In this document: positions 30,187-39,111 of the stretch, in pieces | Position numbering within the stretch: the first letter of the stretch is position 1 | Layout: every line of letters begins with the position of its first letter | Assembly: GCA_003134035.1 (NCBI GenBank) | Contig: PLAE01000235.1 | Location: 1 to 44,470, forward strand | DNA length: 44,470 bases | From: Candidatus Velthaea versatilis | GTDB lineage: Bacteria > Vulcanimicrobiota > Vulcanimicrobiia > Vulcanimicrobiales > Vulcanimicrobiaceae | Reading direction: 5' to 3' | Position numbers and translations under genes: made by a program | Notes under the pieces: model-generated | The model's input: only the letters and a program-made list of their open reading frames with translations | Told to the model about the DNA's origin: nothing | Databases searched by the model: none

Positions 30187-31677
30187 GTGAGCGAGATTCT
30201 CGCGAACGCGGCGCGCGCTAACGTTCCGTACGCGATCGAATATCGGTCGCGGCGCCTCGACGGGTCGTTCGCGATCGTGAACGAATTCGGTACGTTCGGC
30301 GAACGCTCGGACGATGCGGGGTTCGCGACGCTCGTCGACGTCACGATACTCCGCGGGCGGGAAGAGCAAAACTGGCGTGCGGCTCACTATGACGAGCTCA
30401 CCGGTCTGCCCAACCGCAGCTTGATGGTGCAGCGCATGAGGATCGCGCTGTCCGACGCGCAAGCCAGTCACGAACTCGCCGCGGTCTTCGTTGCCAAGAT
30501 CGATAACTTTCGCGAGCTCAACGATACCTACGGACACGAGCTCGGCAATCGTCTGCTGCAGATGCTCGCCTTGCGCTTCGGTGAGTGCGTTCGGGGCGGC
30601 GACACCGTCGCCCGGCTCGGCGGTGACTGGTTCGGCGTGCTGCTCGCGGGTGTGGACACGGGCTTGAGCATCAGCGACATCGCGACCCGGTTGAGCGCGG
30701 CGATCTCGCGTCCGTTCAAGATCGAGAACCGGCCGTTTCACCTCACCTTGAGCATCGGGATCAGCGTGGCCCCATACGACGGCGGCGACCCGGACGTCTT
30801 GTTGCGCGCGGCCGAGACCGCGATGCGCGTCGCCAAGAACACCGGCGGAAACGCGTTTCGTTACTACGACAGCGCGATGTCGATCGAGGCCCTGCAAAAA
30901 GTTCATCGGCAGAACGAATTGCGCGTTGCGATCGAACGAAACGAATTCGAGCTGCACTTCCAGCCGCTCGTCGACATCCTCGCGGACCGCATCGTCGCCG
31001 TCGAGTCGCTCGTCCGCTGGAACCATCCGGTGCGCGGCATGCTCGCGCCGGCTGAGTTCATCGACCTTGCGGACCAGACCGGCCTCATCGTCCCGCTCGG
31101 TGAGTGGATCTTGCGCCAGGCGTGCCGTCAAGCGCGGGCGTGGTTCATCGAGGGGCTCGAGCTGCGCGTCTGCGTGAACGTATCGGCCGTGCAGTTTCGG
31201 CAGCCGGGATTCCTCGCGCTCGTCGCAGCGTGTTTGGAGGAATTCGGGTTTCCGCCGCACCTGCTCGAACTCGAGTTGACCGAAAGCGTCATGCTCGACG
31301 GATTCGCCGAGATGATCCAGACCCTTAGCCGCCTCAAAGCCTTAGGCGTGCGGCTGGCGATCGATGATTTCGGCACCGGCTACAGTTCGCTTGCGTACCT
31401 CAAGTATTTCCCGGTCGACACGCTCAAGATCGACCGCGCGTTCGTCAAAGAAATTACCGGCGACTCGTTCGACCGTGCGATTGCGACGACGATTTTAACG
31501 TTGGCCCGCGAGCTCAATCTCGAGTGCGTGGTCGAAGGCGTCGAGACCGAGGAGCAGTGCGATTTGCTGCGCCAACTCGGCTGCACGATCGTGCAGGGGT
31601 ATCTCTTCTCGAGACCCGTAGCGCCCGACCGCCTGCGCGCGCTGCTCGGACGGCCACTGTCCGCGCTGCGCGCCTGA
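30187..31677 (+). CDS. PAS (C-terminal half)-GGDEF-EAL c-di-GMP protein, C-terminal part of a split gene
   Basis: 496 residues from a GTG at 30187. The frame is open back to 30136 and there encodes LRRLIHADDAPAV, the middle of the PAS domain begun in the preceding gene; the visible start then gives the second half (YAIEYRSRRLDGSF, LVDVTILRGREEQ). The GGDEF domain (about 66-230) begins DELTGLPNRS but its active motif is GGDWF (145-149) instead of GGDEF, so cyclase activity is doubtful. The EAL domain (about 235-490) looks intact: ESLVRW (E273), NVSAVQF (N331), ELTES, DDFGTGYSS (D393, D394), TLKIDR (K414), VVEGVET (E450) and QGYLFSRP. It should therefore be a phosphodiesterase that degrades c-di-GMP, with the GGDEF domain possibly sensing GTP. 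Confidence 0.9.
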   Translation: MSEILANAARANVPYAIEYRSRRLDGSFAIVNEFGTFGERSDDAGFATLVDVTILRGREEQNWRAAHYDELTGLPNRSLMVQRMRIALSDAQASHELAAVFVAKIDNFRELNDTYGHELGNRLLQMLALRFGECVRGGDTVARLGGDWFGVLLAGVDTGLSISDIATRLSAAISRPFKIENRPFHLTLSIGISVAPYDGGDPDVLLRAAETAMRVAKNTGGNAFRYYDSAMSIEALQKVHRQNELRVAIERNEFELHFQPLVDILADRIVAVESLVRWNHPVRGMLAPAEFIDLADQTGLIVPLGEWILRQACRQARAWFIEGLELRVCVNVSAVQFRQPGFLALVAACLEEFGFPPHLLELELTESVMLDGFAEMIQTLSRLKALGVRLAIDDFGTGYSSLAYLKYFPVDTLKIDRAFVKEITGDSFDRAIATTILTLARELNLECVVEGVETEEQCDLLRQLGCTIVQGYLFSRPVAPDRLRALLGRPLSALRA

Positions 31678-31714
31678 CGGCGGCCGGCCCCGCACGGCCG
31701 GCGTTGCCGTCCGA

Positions 31715-32524
31715 TCAATACGCGATCTCGAGTGTCCCCTCGCAGTGCAGACCGTTGCAGTCGGCCGGCACGTAACGCAGCGCGAGCAGCGCGGACCGAA
31801 CCTCTTGGGCGAGTACCGGGTCGGCTACCGGCTGGAGGAAATGCACGTCCGTCGCGCGTCCGCTCTCGTCGACGTCGACGCGAATGTGGACGGGCCGGCT
31901 CAGCCGCGATCGGATCGCATCGAGCTCCGCGGGGGCGCGTAATGCGGGCGGGTAGTTTTGTGAGAACAAACCGCCGAAATTCCCCGCCGCCACCGCCGTC
32001 GGCGCGGTGGTCGGCGCGGGGGTATTTTCGGCGCTCGGCACGACGGTCGGAGCCGGTGTCGGCGGACGCGAGGGAAGCGGCGTCGGCGTCGGCGTCGGCG
32101 CGCGTGTCGCTCGGGCGGCCGGCGCGTCGGACGCAGCGGGGTAGACGACCGCCATGACGGCCGGCGCAACCGCCGGTGCGGTTCGCTCGAGTGGGACCGC
32201 TTGACGGATTGGCGGCTGCGAGCTGTCATGCGGCGCCCAAGGTTTGGGCCGCCGCCGGCGCCGCGGGATCGGACCGGCGGTTTCCCGCACCGCCACGGCT
32301 CGCGGCGGCGGCGTGCGAACGGCGAGCGCGCGCGGGCGCGGCTTCGGCTCACGCCGGACGAACAGCGTGACCGCAGCACCGGACCCGTTTTCCGGGGCAT
32401 TCGCCGTTGCGGAGCCCGCGTCGACGAAGAAGAGCGCGAGCGCGAGAAGCGCGCATAGGTGAGCGGCGATCGAAAACACGATCGCCGTGCGCATGCGGGT
32501 GTGCGGCTCGTCGAGACCGTTCAT
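31715..32524 (-). CDS. TonB-like protein
   Basis: 269 residues with the TonB layout: a short cytoplasmic start, one N-terminal helix (AIVFSIAAHLCALLALALFF), a long Pro/Ala/Thr-rich spacer (PTPTPTPLPSRPPTPAPT) and a C-terminal domain of about 75 residues with PPALRAPAELDAIRSRL, VHIRVDVDESGRATDVHFLQ and ALLALRYVPA. The spacer would span the periplasm and the last domain contacts outer-membrane receptors. No exbB, exbD or receptor gene is nearby. The start at 32524 has no ribosome-binding site; an in-frame ATG ten codons later is possible. Weaker alternative: an energy-transducer-like protein of other use. Confidence 0.75.
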   Translation of the reverse strand: MNGLDEPHTRMRTAIVFSIAAHLCALLALALFFVDAGSATANAPENGSGAAVTLFVRREPKPRPRALAVRTPPPRAVAVRETAGPIPRRRRRPKPWAPHDSSQPPIRQAVPLERTAPAVAPAVMAVVYPAASDAPAARATRAPTPTPTPLPSRPPTPAPTVVPSAENTPAPTTAPTAVAAGNFGGLFSQNYPPALRAPAELDAIRSRLSRPVHIRVDVDESGRATDVHFLQPVADPVLAQEVRSALLALRYVPADCNGLHCEGTLEIAY

Positions 32525-32621
32525 GGCGCGTGGTCTCGATGAGTTGCCAGTGCGGCGGCGCGCAACCTTTTCGCGTACCGGCCCTTCTTACGGGAAGTTA
32601 GCGCGCTCGCGAGGAGGACTC

Positions 32622-32882
32622 ATGGGAAAGCCGACCGATATGGTCCTGTATCAAGCCGAATGGTGTCCGTACTGCGCGCGCGTGCGAAAAAAGCTGACCG
32701 ACCTGCTGCTCGACTACAAGACCGTCAACGTCCCGCACTCACACGCCGAGCGCGACGAGGTCAAGCAAGTCTCCGGCCAAACGAGCATTCCCGTCCTTGT
32801 CGATGGCGACGTCGTCTTGGACGACGACGACGACATCATCCCGTATCTCGATAAAAAGTACGGCAAAGCCGCCGCGGTTTAA
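32622..32882 (+). CDS. Glutaredoxin family protein
   Basis: 86 residues, dithiol glutaredoxin fold with CPYC (C15, C18) in YQAEWCPYCARVRKKL. The GSH-binding side shows TSIPVLVDGD with the cis-proline, and the tail has an unusual acidic run (DDDDD) before IIPYLDKKYG. AGGAGG five bases upstream fixes ATG at 32622. It lies between the divergent TonB-like gene and the convergent EmrB-type exporter, so no operon is indicated. It could serve as a general thiol reductant. Confidence 0.92.
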   Translation: MGKPTDMVLYQAEWCPYCARVRKKLTDLLLDYKTVNVPHSHAERDEVKQVSGQTSIPVLVDGDVVLDDDDDIIPYLDKKYGKAAAV

Positions 32883-32904
32883 TTAGCGCGCCCGATTCAT
32901 ACCG

Positions 32905-34491
32905 TTACTCGGCGGGGATCTCGATGCGCACCGCGTCTTTGCGGCGCTTCGGCAACAGCAGGATCAGCGGCATGAGTGCGAACGCCAGCCCGCCCAGCGC
33001 GAGTTGGGCGTCGGCATAGGACATGGCGCTCGCCTGCGCGAGGATGATCCCGTACAGGTTGCCGATGCTCCCGTGGTTTTCCAGCAGCGACTGCACCGCG
33101 ACGTTCGAGCGGCTCACGTGGGCGGCCAAGATCTCCGCATGAAAGCTGTTGCGCCGGGCCAGCAGCGTGACGAGGGCGGCGGTCGAGAACGAGCCGCCGA
33201 GCTGCAGCGCGAGGCTGTTGAACGCCGCGGCTTTGGGCACGACCGCCGGCGGCAGCGCACTGAGCACCGCGATGGAAAGCGGCGTGAAGACCAGCGACAA
33301 TCCGATGCCGCTGATGACCGCGGGGACCGCGAGCGCGTTGAAATCGGTGCCGGTGGTGGTGATGACGCCGAGCCAAATCTGGGCGCCGCCGATGAGCGCG
33401 AAACCGCCCAAGAGCAGCAGCCGCGCGTCGATCCTTCCGGCGCTTACCGTGCGCGCGATGAACGGTGTGAGCGCGGCGATGAAGAACGCGCGCACGAAGA
33501 TCAATTCGCCGCTGAGCGTGGCGGTGAAGTTGAGCAAACTCTGCACGTACTGGGGCAGAATTACCGTCGCGCCGTAAAGCACGCTGCCGATCGCGAAGCC
33601 CAGCGCCGTCCCCGCCACGACGGCCCGGTATTTGAAAGCGCGCAGGTCGACGACAGGCCGCTGCGTGCCCCACAGCTCCCAGCCGACGAACGCCGTCACG
33701 CCGAAGGCGGCCAGCAGGCCGAACAGTGTGATGACCGGATCGCTCCACCAATCGTTGCGCTGGCCTTCATCCAAAATAAATTGCAGCGAGCCCAGCCCCA
33801 AGGCGAGGAGCCCCAAGCCGACGGCATCGAGCGGAAGCGGCCGCGGTTCGGTCGGATTCTTAAGCCGTGTCAGCACGATGACCGCCGCGATCGCGCCCGG
33901 CACGATGTTGATGAAAAAGACATAGTTCCACGAAAAGTTGTCCGTGAGCCATCCGCCCAGCGTCGGCCCGATCGATGGTCCGACGATCGCGCCCATCGCG
34001 AAGAGCGCTTGGCTCGCCCCGAGTTTGTCGGCCGGGAAGCTGTCGCGCAAGGCGGCTTGTGCCGTGGCGACGAGTCCGCCGCCGAACAGCCCTTGGATGA
34101 CCCGCCAGAAGATCAGCGACGTAATCGACTCGGAGAGGCCGCAAAAGACCGATGCGATCGTAAACCCGATAATCGCCGTGGCATAATATTGGCGCCGGCC
34201 GAAGCGCAGCTGCAGCCACGGCGTGAGCGGGATGACGATGACCGCGGACAGGATGTAGCCGGTCACCACCCAGGCGCCCTCGTCGATCGTCGCGCCGAGA
34301 TTGCCCTGCATGACCGGGAGCGCGACGTTGACGATGGTGGTGTCGAGCGTCTGCATCAGCGTGGCGAGCATGATGCCGATCGTCACGATGACGAGCGCCG
34401 GCCCGCGCTCGACCACGTCGGCGGTGACGGGCGCGGCCGCCGCGGAGTGCGGGGGCCGCTTGCCATTCAGGTGCGTTGTTGCGATTGCCAC
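32905..34491 (-). CDS. DHA2-family MFS multidrug exporter (EmrB-like)
   Basis: 528 residues with about 14 hydrophobic helices. DHA2 hallmarks: LMQTLDTTIVNVALPVMQGN in helix 1 (motif D), EGAWVVTGYILSAVIVIPLT, LRFGRRQYY (motif A), LIFWRVIQGLFGGGL, and GAIVGPSIGPTLGGWLTD (motif C, antiporter signature). The start is GTG at 34491 with AAGGAG six bases upstream. EmrB normally works with the membrane-fusion protein EmrA; no emrA gene is adjacent, so the partner lies elsewhere or is not needed. Confidence 0.94.
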   Translation of the reverse strand: MAIATTHLNGKRPPHSAAAAPVTADVVERGPALVIVTIGIMLATLMQTLDTTIVNVALPVMQGNLGATIDEGAWVVTGYILSAVIVIPLTPWLQLRFGRRQYYATAIIGFTIASVFCGLSESITSLIFWRVIQGLFGGGLVATAQAALRDSFPADKLGASQALFAMGAIVGPSIGPTLGGWLTDNFSWNYVFFINIVPGAIAAVIVLTRLKNPTEPRPLPLDAVGLGLLALGLGSLQFILDEGQRNDWWSDPVITLFGLLAAFGVTAFVGWELWGTQRPVVDLRAFKYRAVVAGTALGFAIGSVLYGATVILPQYVQSLLNFTATLSGELIFVRAFFIAALTPFIARTVSAGRIDARLLLLGGFALIGGAQIWLGVITTTGTDFNALAVPAVISGIGLSLVFTPLSIAVLSALPPAVVPKAAAFNSLALQLGGSFSTAALVTLLARRNSFHAEILAAHVSRSNVAVQSLLENHGSIGNLYGIILAQASAMSYADAQLALGGLAFALMPLILLLPKRRKDAVRIEIPAE

Positions 34492-34612
34492 GGTCCTCTC
34501 CTTGGGAGGGAACCGATCCGCCCTTTCCGTTTAACCCGCCTCGGCGACCGAAGGTTGGCTTCTAAGGTTCGGGCGCGGTATGCACCTTGTAAAGCCGGTG
34601 GGCGCGCGGAAA

Positions 34613-35230
34613 TTAGCCGACCGCGACCGTTTCTCTGCGGCTGGATTTCTCGGCGACTTTACCTTTGGTTATCGTGACCCGTCCGCCGTCACGCACCGGG
34701 AGGCAGTAGGCGATGTCGGGCGTGTTGTCGAGATCGACGACCGGGTTCGCGGGATCGATGGTAAAGAAGGACGCGCGAATCTCCGGCGCCGCGGCGAGTT
34801 CGTATGTCTCGCGCGCTTGGCCTTTCTGCACGACGTCGATGGTGACGTAGCCGCGCACGCCAAACTGACCGGCTGGCGCGAAGATGCCTACATTCGCGAT
34901 GTTCGGCTGAAGTCCGAACAGGACGGTCTTTCCGGACGAGACCGGGACGCTGATCGAGTTCGTGAAGTCGAGGTTGAGCTGCGTCGTGCCGTTTTCGTCT
35001 TGAAAATCGGCGATCAGCGGATCGGTGGTGAGGACACCGGTCGATGCCGGGAAGGCCGGTGTCGGATGAAAGGTGAGCACCACATCGACGTCGCCTTTGT
35101 CGTCGTCGGGTAAGCGCGAAAGCAGACAAAAATAGCCTTGAGCGACGAAGGGCACTTTTCCGCCCGGGGGAATACCGGCACCGGGCACGATCGGCTGGGC
35201 AAGCACCTCGAATTCGGAGAGGTATTGCAT
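34613..35230 (-). CDS. Hypothetical protein
   Basis: 205 residues from ATG at 35230 with GAGGAG seven bases upstream; the longer open frame is spurious. No signal peptide or membrane helix. It looks beta-rich: EFEVLAQPIVPGAGIPPG, GTTQLNLDFTNSISVPVSSG, GVRGYVTIDVVQKGQARE, and ends with a Ser/Arg tail. Family not recognised. It resembles secreted or structural beta-sandwich proteins in composition, but without a signal I make no functional call. Upstream of it (35231-35378) I see no clear promoter. Confidence 0.6.
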   Translation of the reverse strand: MQYLSEFEVLAQPIVPGAGIPPGGKVPFVAQGYFCLLSRLPDDDKGDVDVVLTFHPTPAFPASTGVLTTDPLIADFQDENGTTQLNLDFTNSISVPVSSGKTVLFGLQPNIANVGIFAPAGQFGVRGYVTIDVVQKGQARETYELAAAPEIRASFFTIDPANPVVDLDNTPDIAYCLPVRDGGRVTITKGKVAEKSSRRETVAVG

Positions 35231-35378
35231 GTGGATCTCCTCATGGTCGTCGTGTCGGATCGAACGGGTCCGCCGTCGATCACTCGACCAGTCTCGCAAA
35301 GCGTCCCGACGCCGACAATGCGCCGTTCGGCACATAGCAAACGTCGCGACGCGCGCGATGCTTGTGTCGTTCCGGAGG

Positions 35379-36233
35379 TTAGCTGTGCGGGCTAGCGGCC
35401 CGGAGTGCGGCCGCGGCGATGAGCGCGCCCGACAGCGTGGCGCCGAAATTTACGACGTCGTTGGAAAAGCCGCGGATGCCGCGGACGAGCGTCGTCGGCG
35501 CGCCGCACGCGTGGGGGTTGGTTTCACACGTGCGGTCGCAGGTTGGACAGCGCCGCAGTTCTTGCAGCGTCGCGCCGAGGATGGAGTCGACGAGCGCGCC
35601 GCCGATGCCGCCGAGCAGCACTGGAACGATGAAGCCGCGGGTCGTTGCGAGCGTGGGGCTCGGTTCGCCTTCGCCGCGCCGCAGCGTCAAGGTCCATGCG
35701 GTGACGACCGCGAGCCACGCCGCGCCGGCGATCTCGGCGGCCGTGCCGACAACGGTAACGCCACCCGAAAGTCCCGGCGGAATCGGCCGCAGCGTGAGAA
35801 TCGAGTGCGGCGCGCCGTGCGCGAGCGTGCCGATTTCCGTGCCCCACGTGTCGGCGGTCGCGGCGGCATAGCTCCCGGCGAACGCCGCGGTCCAGAGCGC
35901 CGGCGACGCTGGGGACGTGCGCGACAGGCCCGCGATCGCCGCGCAAACCGTCGCGACGCCACCGTTCGCGAACACTTGCCACGCATCGCGCGCGCCGCCT
36001 TTGCCGATGTCGACCAGCCGTCTTTTGCGCGCTCGGCCAACGCGGCCAAGCCCGACCGACGGAATGAAAAACGCCAGCAAAATCAGCGTGAAGGCCCGGC
36101 CGCCCGCCCCGTACGTCACGGCGCCGACGCCGAACGCCGCGATCGCTCCGCCGCGCGTGAGCGCATGCGCGCGCCACGCGACCGCCGCGATGACGGCGGC
36201 GAACAGCGCACCGCTGAAAAGTCGCGTTCGAAT
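35379..36233 (-). CDS. DUF92 family membrane protein
   Basis: About 284 residues of the DUF92 (TMEM19-related) family, with five to six hydrophobic helices. Family blocks: TRGGAIAAFGVGAVTYGAGG near the N-terminus, ANGGVATVCAAIAG, ADTWGTEIGTL, LGGIGGALVDSILGATLQ, a Cys cluster CPTCDRTCETNPHACG, and DVVNFGATLSGALIA at the end. The start is a puzzle: homology begins at an ATT (36233-36231) that overlaps the cobA-hemD stop as TAATT, and no ATG, GTG or TTG lies nearby in frame. Possibly a rare ATT initiation coupled to cobA-hemD, or a sequencing error. Related proteins include phytol kinase-like enzymes, but the function here is unknown. Confidence 0.8.
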   Translation of the reverse strand: MRTRLFSGALFAAVIAAVAWRAHALTRGGAIAAFGVGAVTYGAGGRAFTLILLAFFIPSVGLGRVGRARKRRLVDIGKGGARDAWQVFANGGVATVCAAIAGLSRTSPASPALWTAAFAGSYAAATADTWGTEIGTLAHGAPHSILTLRPIPPGLSGGVTVVGTAAEIAGAAWLAVVTAWTLTLRRGEGEPSPTLATTRGFIVPVLLGGIGGALVDSILGATLQELRRCPTCDRTCETNPHACGAPTTLVRGIRGFSNDVVNFGATLSGALIAAAALRAASPHS

Positions 36234-37735
36234 TAGGCCGAGACGGCGTTGTCGAGTGCGCGCACGAGCCCATCGATGGTGAACGCGTCCGCGACGACGT
36301 CGACCCGGATCCCGGCCTCGCGGGCGGTCGCCGCCGTCACCGGGCCGATGCAGGCCACGGTTTTGCCCGCGCACAGCGCCGGCGCGCCGGGCACGTTGGC
36401 GAGAAAACCGGCGACCGTGCTCGAACTCGTGAACGTCAGGATGTCGGCGCCGGCGGCCTTGCGCGCGAGTTCCGGATCGACGACGGTGCGCGTCTTGTAC
36501 GCCGCCACATCGTCGACGCTGCGGCCTGCCGCGCGCAGCGTCTCCGGCACGACGTCTCTTGCCTCTTGGGCGCGAAAGAGCAGAACGCGGTCACCGGACC
36601 GCGTCCGCTCCAGCATCCCCTCCGCCACCGCTTCGTTGATGAACGTCGCCGGCATGAAATCGACGCGCAAGCCGCGCGCCGCCAAGGCCTCGGCGGTCTT
36701 GGGCCCGATCGCGGCCACTTTGGTATCGCCCAGCGCCCGGGCATCGCGCCCGCGTTCGCTGAGACGATCGAAAAACGCGTCGACCCCGTTGCGGCTGGTG
36801 AAGATCACCCACGCATAGTCGCGCACGCGTTCGATCGCGTCGTTCGCGGGCCCCGGATCGTCGGGCGGCCCGATCGCAATGGTCGGAGCGACGATCGGCT
36901 CGGCGCCCAGCTCCCACAGCCGCGCCGAAAAATCGTCGGCTTGCACGGCCGGCCGTGTGACGAGGACGCGTTTGCCGAACAGCGGCCCGTTGTCGAACCA
37001 GCGGATGTCCTCGCGCTCGTTTACGACGTCGCCGATCACGACGATCGCGGGCGCGGCGAACTTCGTGCGTTCGACTTCGGCCACGATCGTGTCGAGCGTC
37101 GCGACGAGCGTCTCTTGCGTCGGCTTCGTCCCCTCGCGCACGATCGCCACGGGTTTGTCGCCCGGGATGCCGTGTTTGCGCAATTCGCCGACGATCGCGG
37201 CGAGATTGCCCATCGCCATCAAAAAGACGATTGTCTGCGACGGATTCGCGAGCTTCTCGAAATCGAGCGACGAGTAGCCCTTGAGCGGATTCTCGTGCCC
37301 GGTCGAAATCGAGAACGACGTGTTGTGATCGCGATGGGTGATCGGAATGCCGGCGTAGGCCGGAGCCGCGATCGCCGACGTGATCCCCGGGACGATCTCG
37401 AACGGCACGCCGGCGGCATGCAGCGCCTGCGCTTCCTCGCCACCGCGCGCGAACACGAAGACGTCGCCGCCCTTGAGCCGCACGACATGCCGACCCTCCA
37501 GACCGAGTTTCACGATCAGTTGCGTGATCTCGTCCTGGGTGAGCGTGTGCGCGCCGGCTTTTTTGCCGACGTAAATTTTCTCGCAATCCGGCGGCGCCAA
37601 GCCGACGATCGCGCTCGAGGCTAAGTAGTCGTAGACGAGCACGTCGCACTGAGCCAGCGCGCGCGCTCCCTTGAGCGTTAAAAGGCCCGGATCACCGGGT
37701 CCCGCGCCGACCAGCCAAACTTTACCGACCGGCAT
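36233..37735 (-). CDS. cobA: Uroporphyrinogen-III C-methyltransferase / uroporphyrinogen-III synthase fusion
   Basis: 500 residues. Residues 1 to about 245 are a SUMT (CobA): VWLVGAGPGDPGLLTLKGA, VVRLKGGDVFVFARGGEEA, VPGITSAIAAPAYAGIP and MGNLAAIV. It methylates uroporphyrinogen III at C2 and C7 to precorrin-2. Residues about 255-500 are a complete HemD, with RVLVTRPAVQADDFSARL, VIFTSRNGVDAFF, AIGPKTAEALAARG, VLLFRAQEARDVV and FTSSSTVAGFL. Such fusions couple ring closure to methylation. The gene starts one base after the hemA stop and its own stop overlaps the start of DUF92. Confidence 0.95.
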   Translation of the reverse strand: MPVGKVWLVGAGPGDPGLLTLKGARALAQCDVLVYDYLASSAIVGLAPPDCEKIYVGKKAGAHTLTQDEITQLIVKLGLEGRHVVRLKGGDVFVFARGGEEAQALHAAGVPFEIVPGITSAIAAPAYAGIPITHRDHNTSFSISTGHENPLKGYSSLDFEKLANPSQTIVFLMAMGNLAAIVGELRKHGIPGDKPVAIVREGTKPTQETLVATLDTIVAEVERTKFAAPAIVVIGDVVNEREDIRWFDNGPLFGKRVLVTRPAVQADDFSARLWELGAEPIVAPTIAIGPPDDPGPANDAIERVRDYAWVIFTSRNGVDAFFDRLSERGRDARALGDTKVAAIGPKTAEALAARGLRVDFMPATFINEAVAEGMLERTRSGDRVLLFRAQEARDVVPETLRAAGRSVDDVAAYKTRTVVDPELARKAAGADILTFTSSSTVAGFLANVPGAPALCAGKTVACIGPVTAATAREAGIRVDVVADAFTIDGLVRALDNAVSA

Positions 37736-37736
37736 C

Positions 37737-39068
37737 TTACTCCGCGCTGTCGACGTCGATCGCGAACACCGCCGCGACGCCGGCTTCCAGGGGTTTGGTG
37801 CGCAGATCGAAGAGCTCGTCGAGGATCAGCGCGTGCGTCATCGCCTCGGCCCGGTTCTCGACTGCTTTGTCGCGGATCTTCACTACCGCGGTATGCAGGA
37901 GTTTGGAGATAATCGTGAGCGACGTGCCGGTGATGAGCATGCGCTCCCGGTCGGTCAGCTCCGGGCAACGCGAGAACAAACGCTCGACTTCGATCTCGCG
38001 AATCGCTTCGGCCTTTTGGGTGAGCGAACTGATGATCGGGACCGCGACGCGCGATTGATACCACTGGTGAAAGCGCTCGGCGTGCTCGGAGATGATCTCT
38101 TCGACGAGCGGGATCGCTTCGCGCCGGTGTTCGAGGTTATCTTCGACGACGTGCTTGAGCCCATCGATGTCGATCAGATGAACGCCCGGGATGCGCGCGA
38201 CGTCCGGATCGACGTCGCGCGGAACGGCGATGTCGATGATCGTCAGCGGCTGTCCGGGCCGGCCCAGCATCGCTTCGGCGACGTTGCCCGGCGTTAAAAT
38301 AAAATGCGACGCGCCGGTCGAGGTAATGACGATATCGGCGGCCTGCATCGCTTCGACGAGGCCCGGCATCTCGAGCGCTCGCCCCATCCCGAGGTTGGCG
38401 ACGATTGAGCGGGCCCGATCGTGCGAACGGTTGATGACGCTGATTTCGGTCGCGCCTTCGAGCTTGAGCCGCCGTGCGGCGAGCGCGCCCATCTTGCCGG
38501 CGCCGATCACGAGCACCGATTTGGCGGCGACGGTGCCCACATGCGCTTTGGCGAAATCGACCGCCGCGGTCGCGACCGACGTCGACTCGTTGCCGATCGT
38601 CGTCTGCGAGCGCGCCGCTTTGCCGGCGTTGAGCGCTTCGCGAAAGAGCGTGTGCAGGGTCTTGCCCAGCGAGCGCGCGCGCTGCGCTTGAATATAGGCG
38701 TCCTTGACCTGCCCGAGGATCTCGGCTTCGCCGATCAGCATCGAATCGAGGCCCGTGCTGACCCGGAAGAGATGGTCGATGGCCTGGCTGCCGAGCAGCG
38801 TGTACATGTAGGAGTCCATGTCGCCGACGTCGCCATGGCGGAAATTCGTCAGGAATTGTTTGAGTTGCGTAACGCCCGTCTCGTAGTCTTCGAGTTCGGC
38901 ATAAATCTCGAGCCGGTTGCAGGTCGCGACCATAACCGCTTCGCGCACGGCTTCGTAATCGCGCAGTGCGATCAGCGCCTCGCCCATGCGGTGCGCGGGG
39001 AAGGCATGACGCTCGCGGACTTCGACTGGCGCGGTGTGATGGCTCAGACCTAGACAAACGAGCGGCAA
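37737..39068 (-). CDS. hemA: Glutamyl-tRNA reductase
   Basis: 443 residues; first committed enzyme of the C5 tetrapyrrole route, reducing glutamyl-tRNA to glutamate-1-semialdehyde with NADPH. The start codon is TTG at 39068 preceded by AGGGGGT; this yields MPLVCLGLSHHTAPVEVRE, the family N-terminus. The nucleophilic cysteine is C50 in VATCNRLEIYAE. Other blocks: GEAEILGQVKDAY, VLVIGAGKMGALAARRL (NADPH fold) and TSTGASHFI. The C-terminal dimerisation helix is complete. It is 73 bases from hemL and nearly abuts cobA-hemD. Confidence 0.97.
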   Translation of the reverse strand: MPLVCLGLSHHTAPVEVRERHAFPAHRMGEALIALRDYEAVREAVMVATCNRLEIYAELEDYETGVTQLKQFLTNFRHGDVGDMDSYMYTLLGSQAIDHLFRVSTGLDSMLIGEAEILGQVKDAYIQAQRARSLGKTLHTLFREALNAGKAARSQTTIGNESTSVATAAVDFAKAHVGTVAAKSVLVIGAGKMGALAARRLKLEGATEISVINRSHDRARSIVANLGMGRALEMPGLVEAMQAADIVITSTGASHFILTPGNVAEAMLGRPGQPLTIIDIAVPRDVDPDVARIPGVHLIDIDGLKHVVEDNLEHRREAIPLVEEIISEHAERFHQWYQSRVAVPIISSLTQKAEAIREIEVERLFSRCPELTDRERMLITGTSLTIISKLLHTAVVKIRDKAVENRAEAMTHALILDELFDLRTKPLEAGVAAVFAIDVDSAE

Positions 39069-39111
39069 GATTGACCCCCTATGGATTCGACGTCCATCGA
39101 ACCCGTCGCGT

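Noticed and set aside
33004-34677. A 557-codon open frame opposite the EmrB-like exporter
   Set aside because: Shadow of a clear 14-helix transporter; no domain, no ribosome-binding site, strongly biased charged composition.
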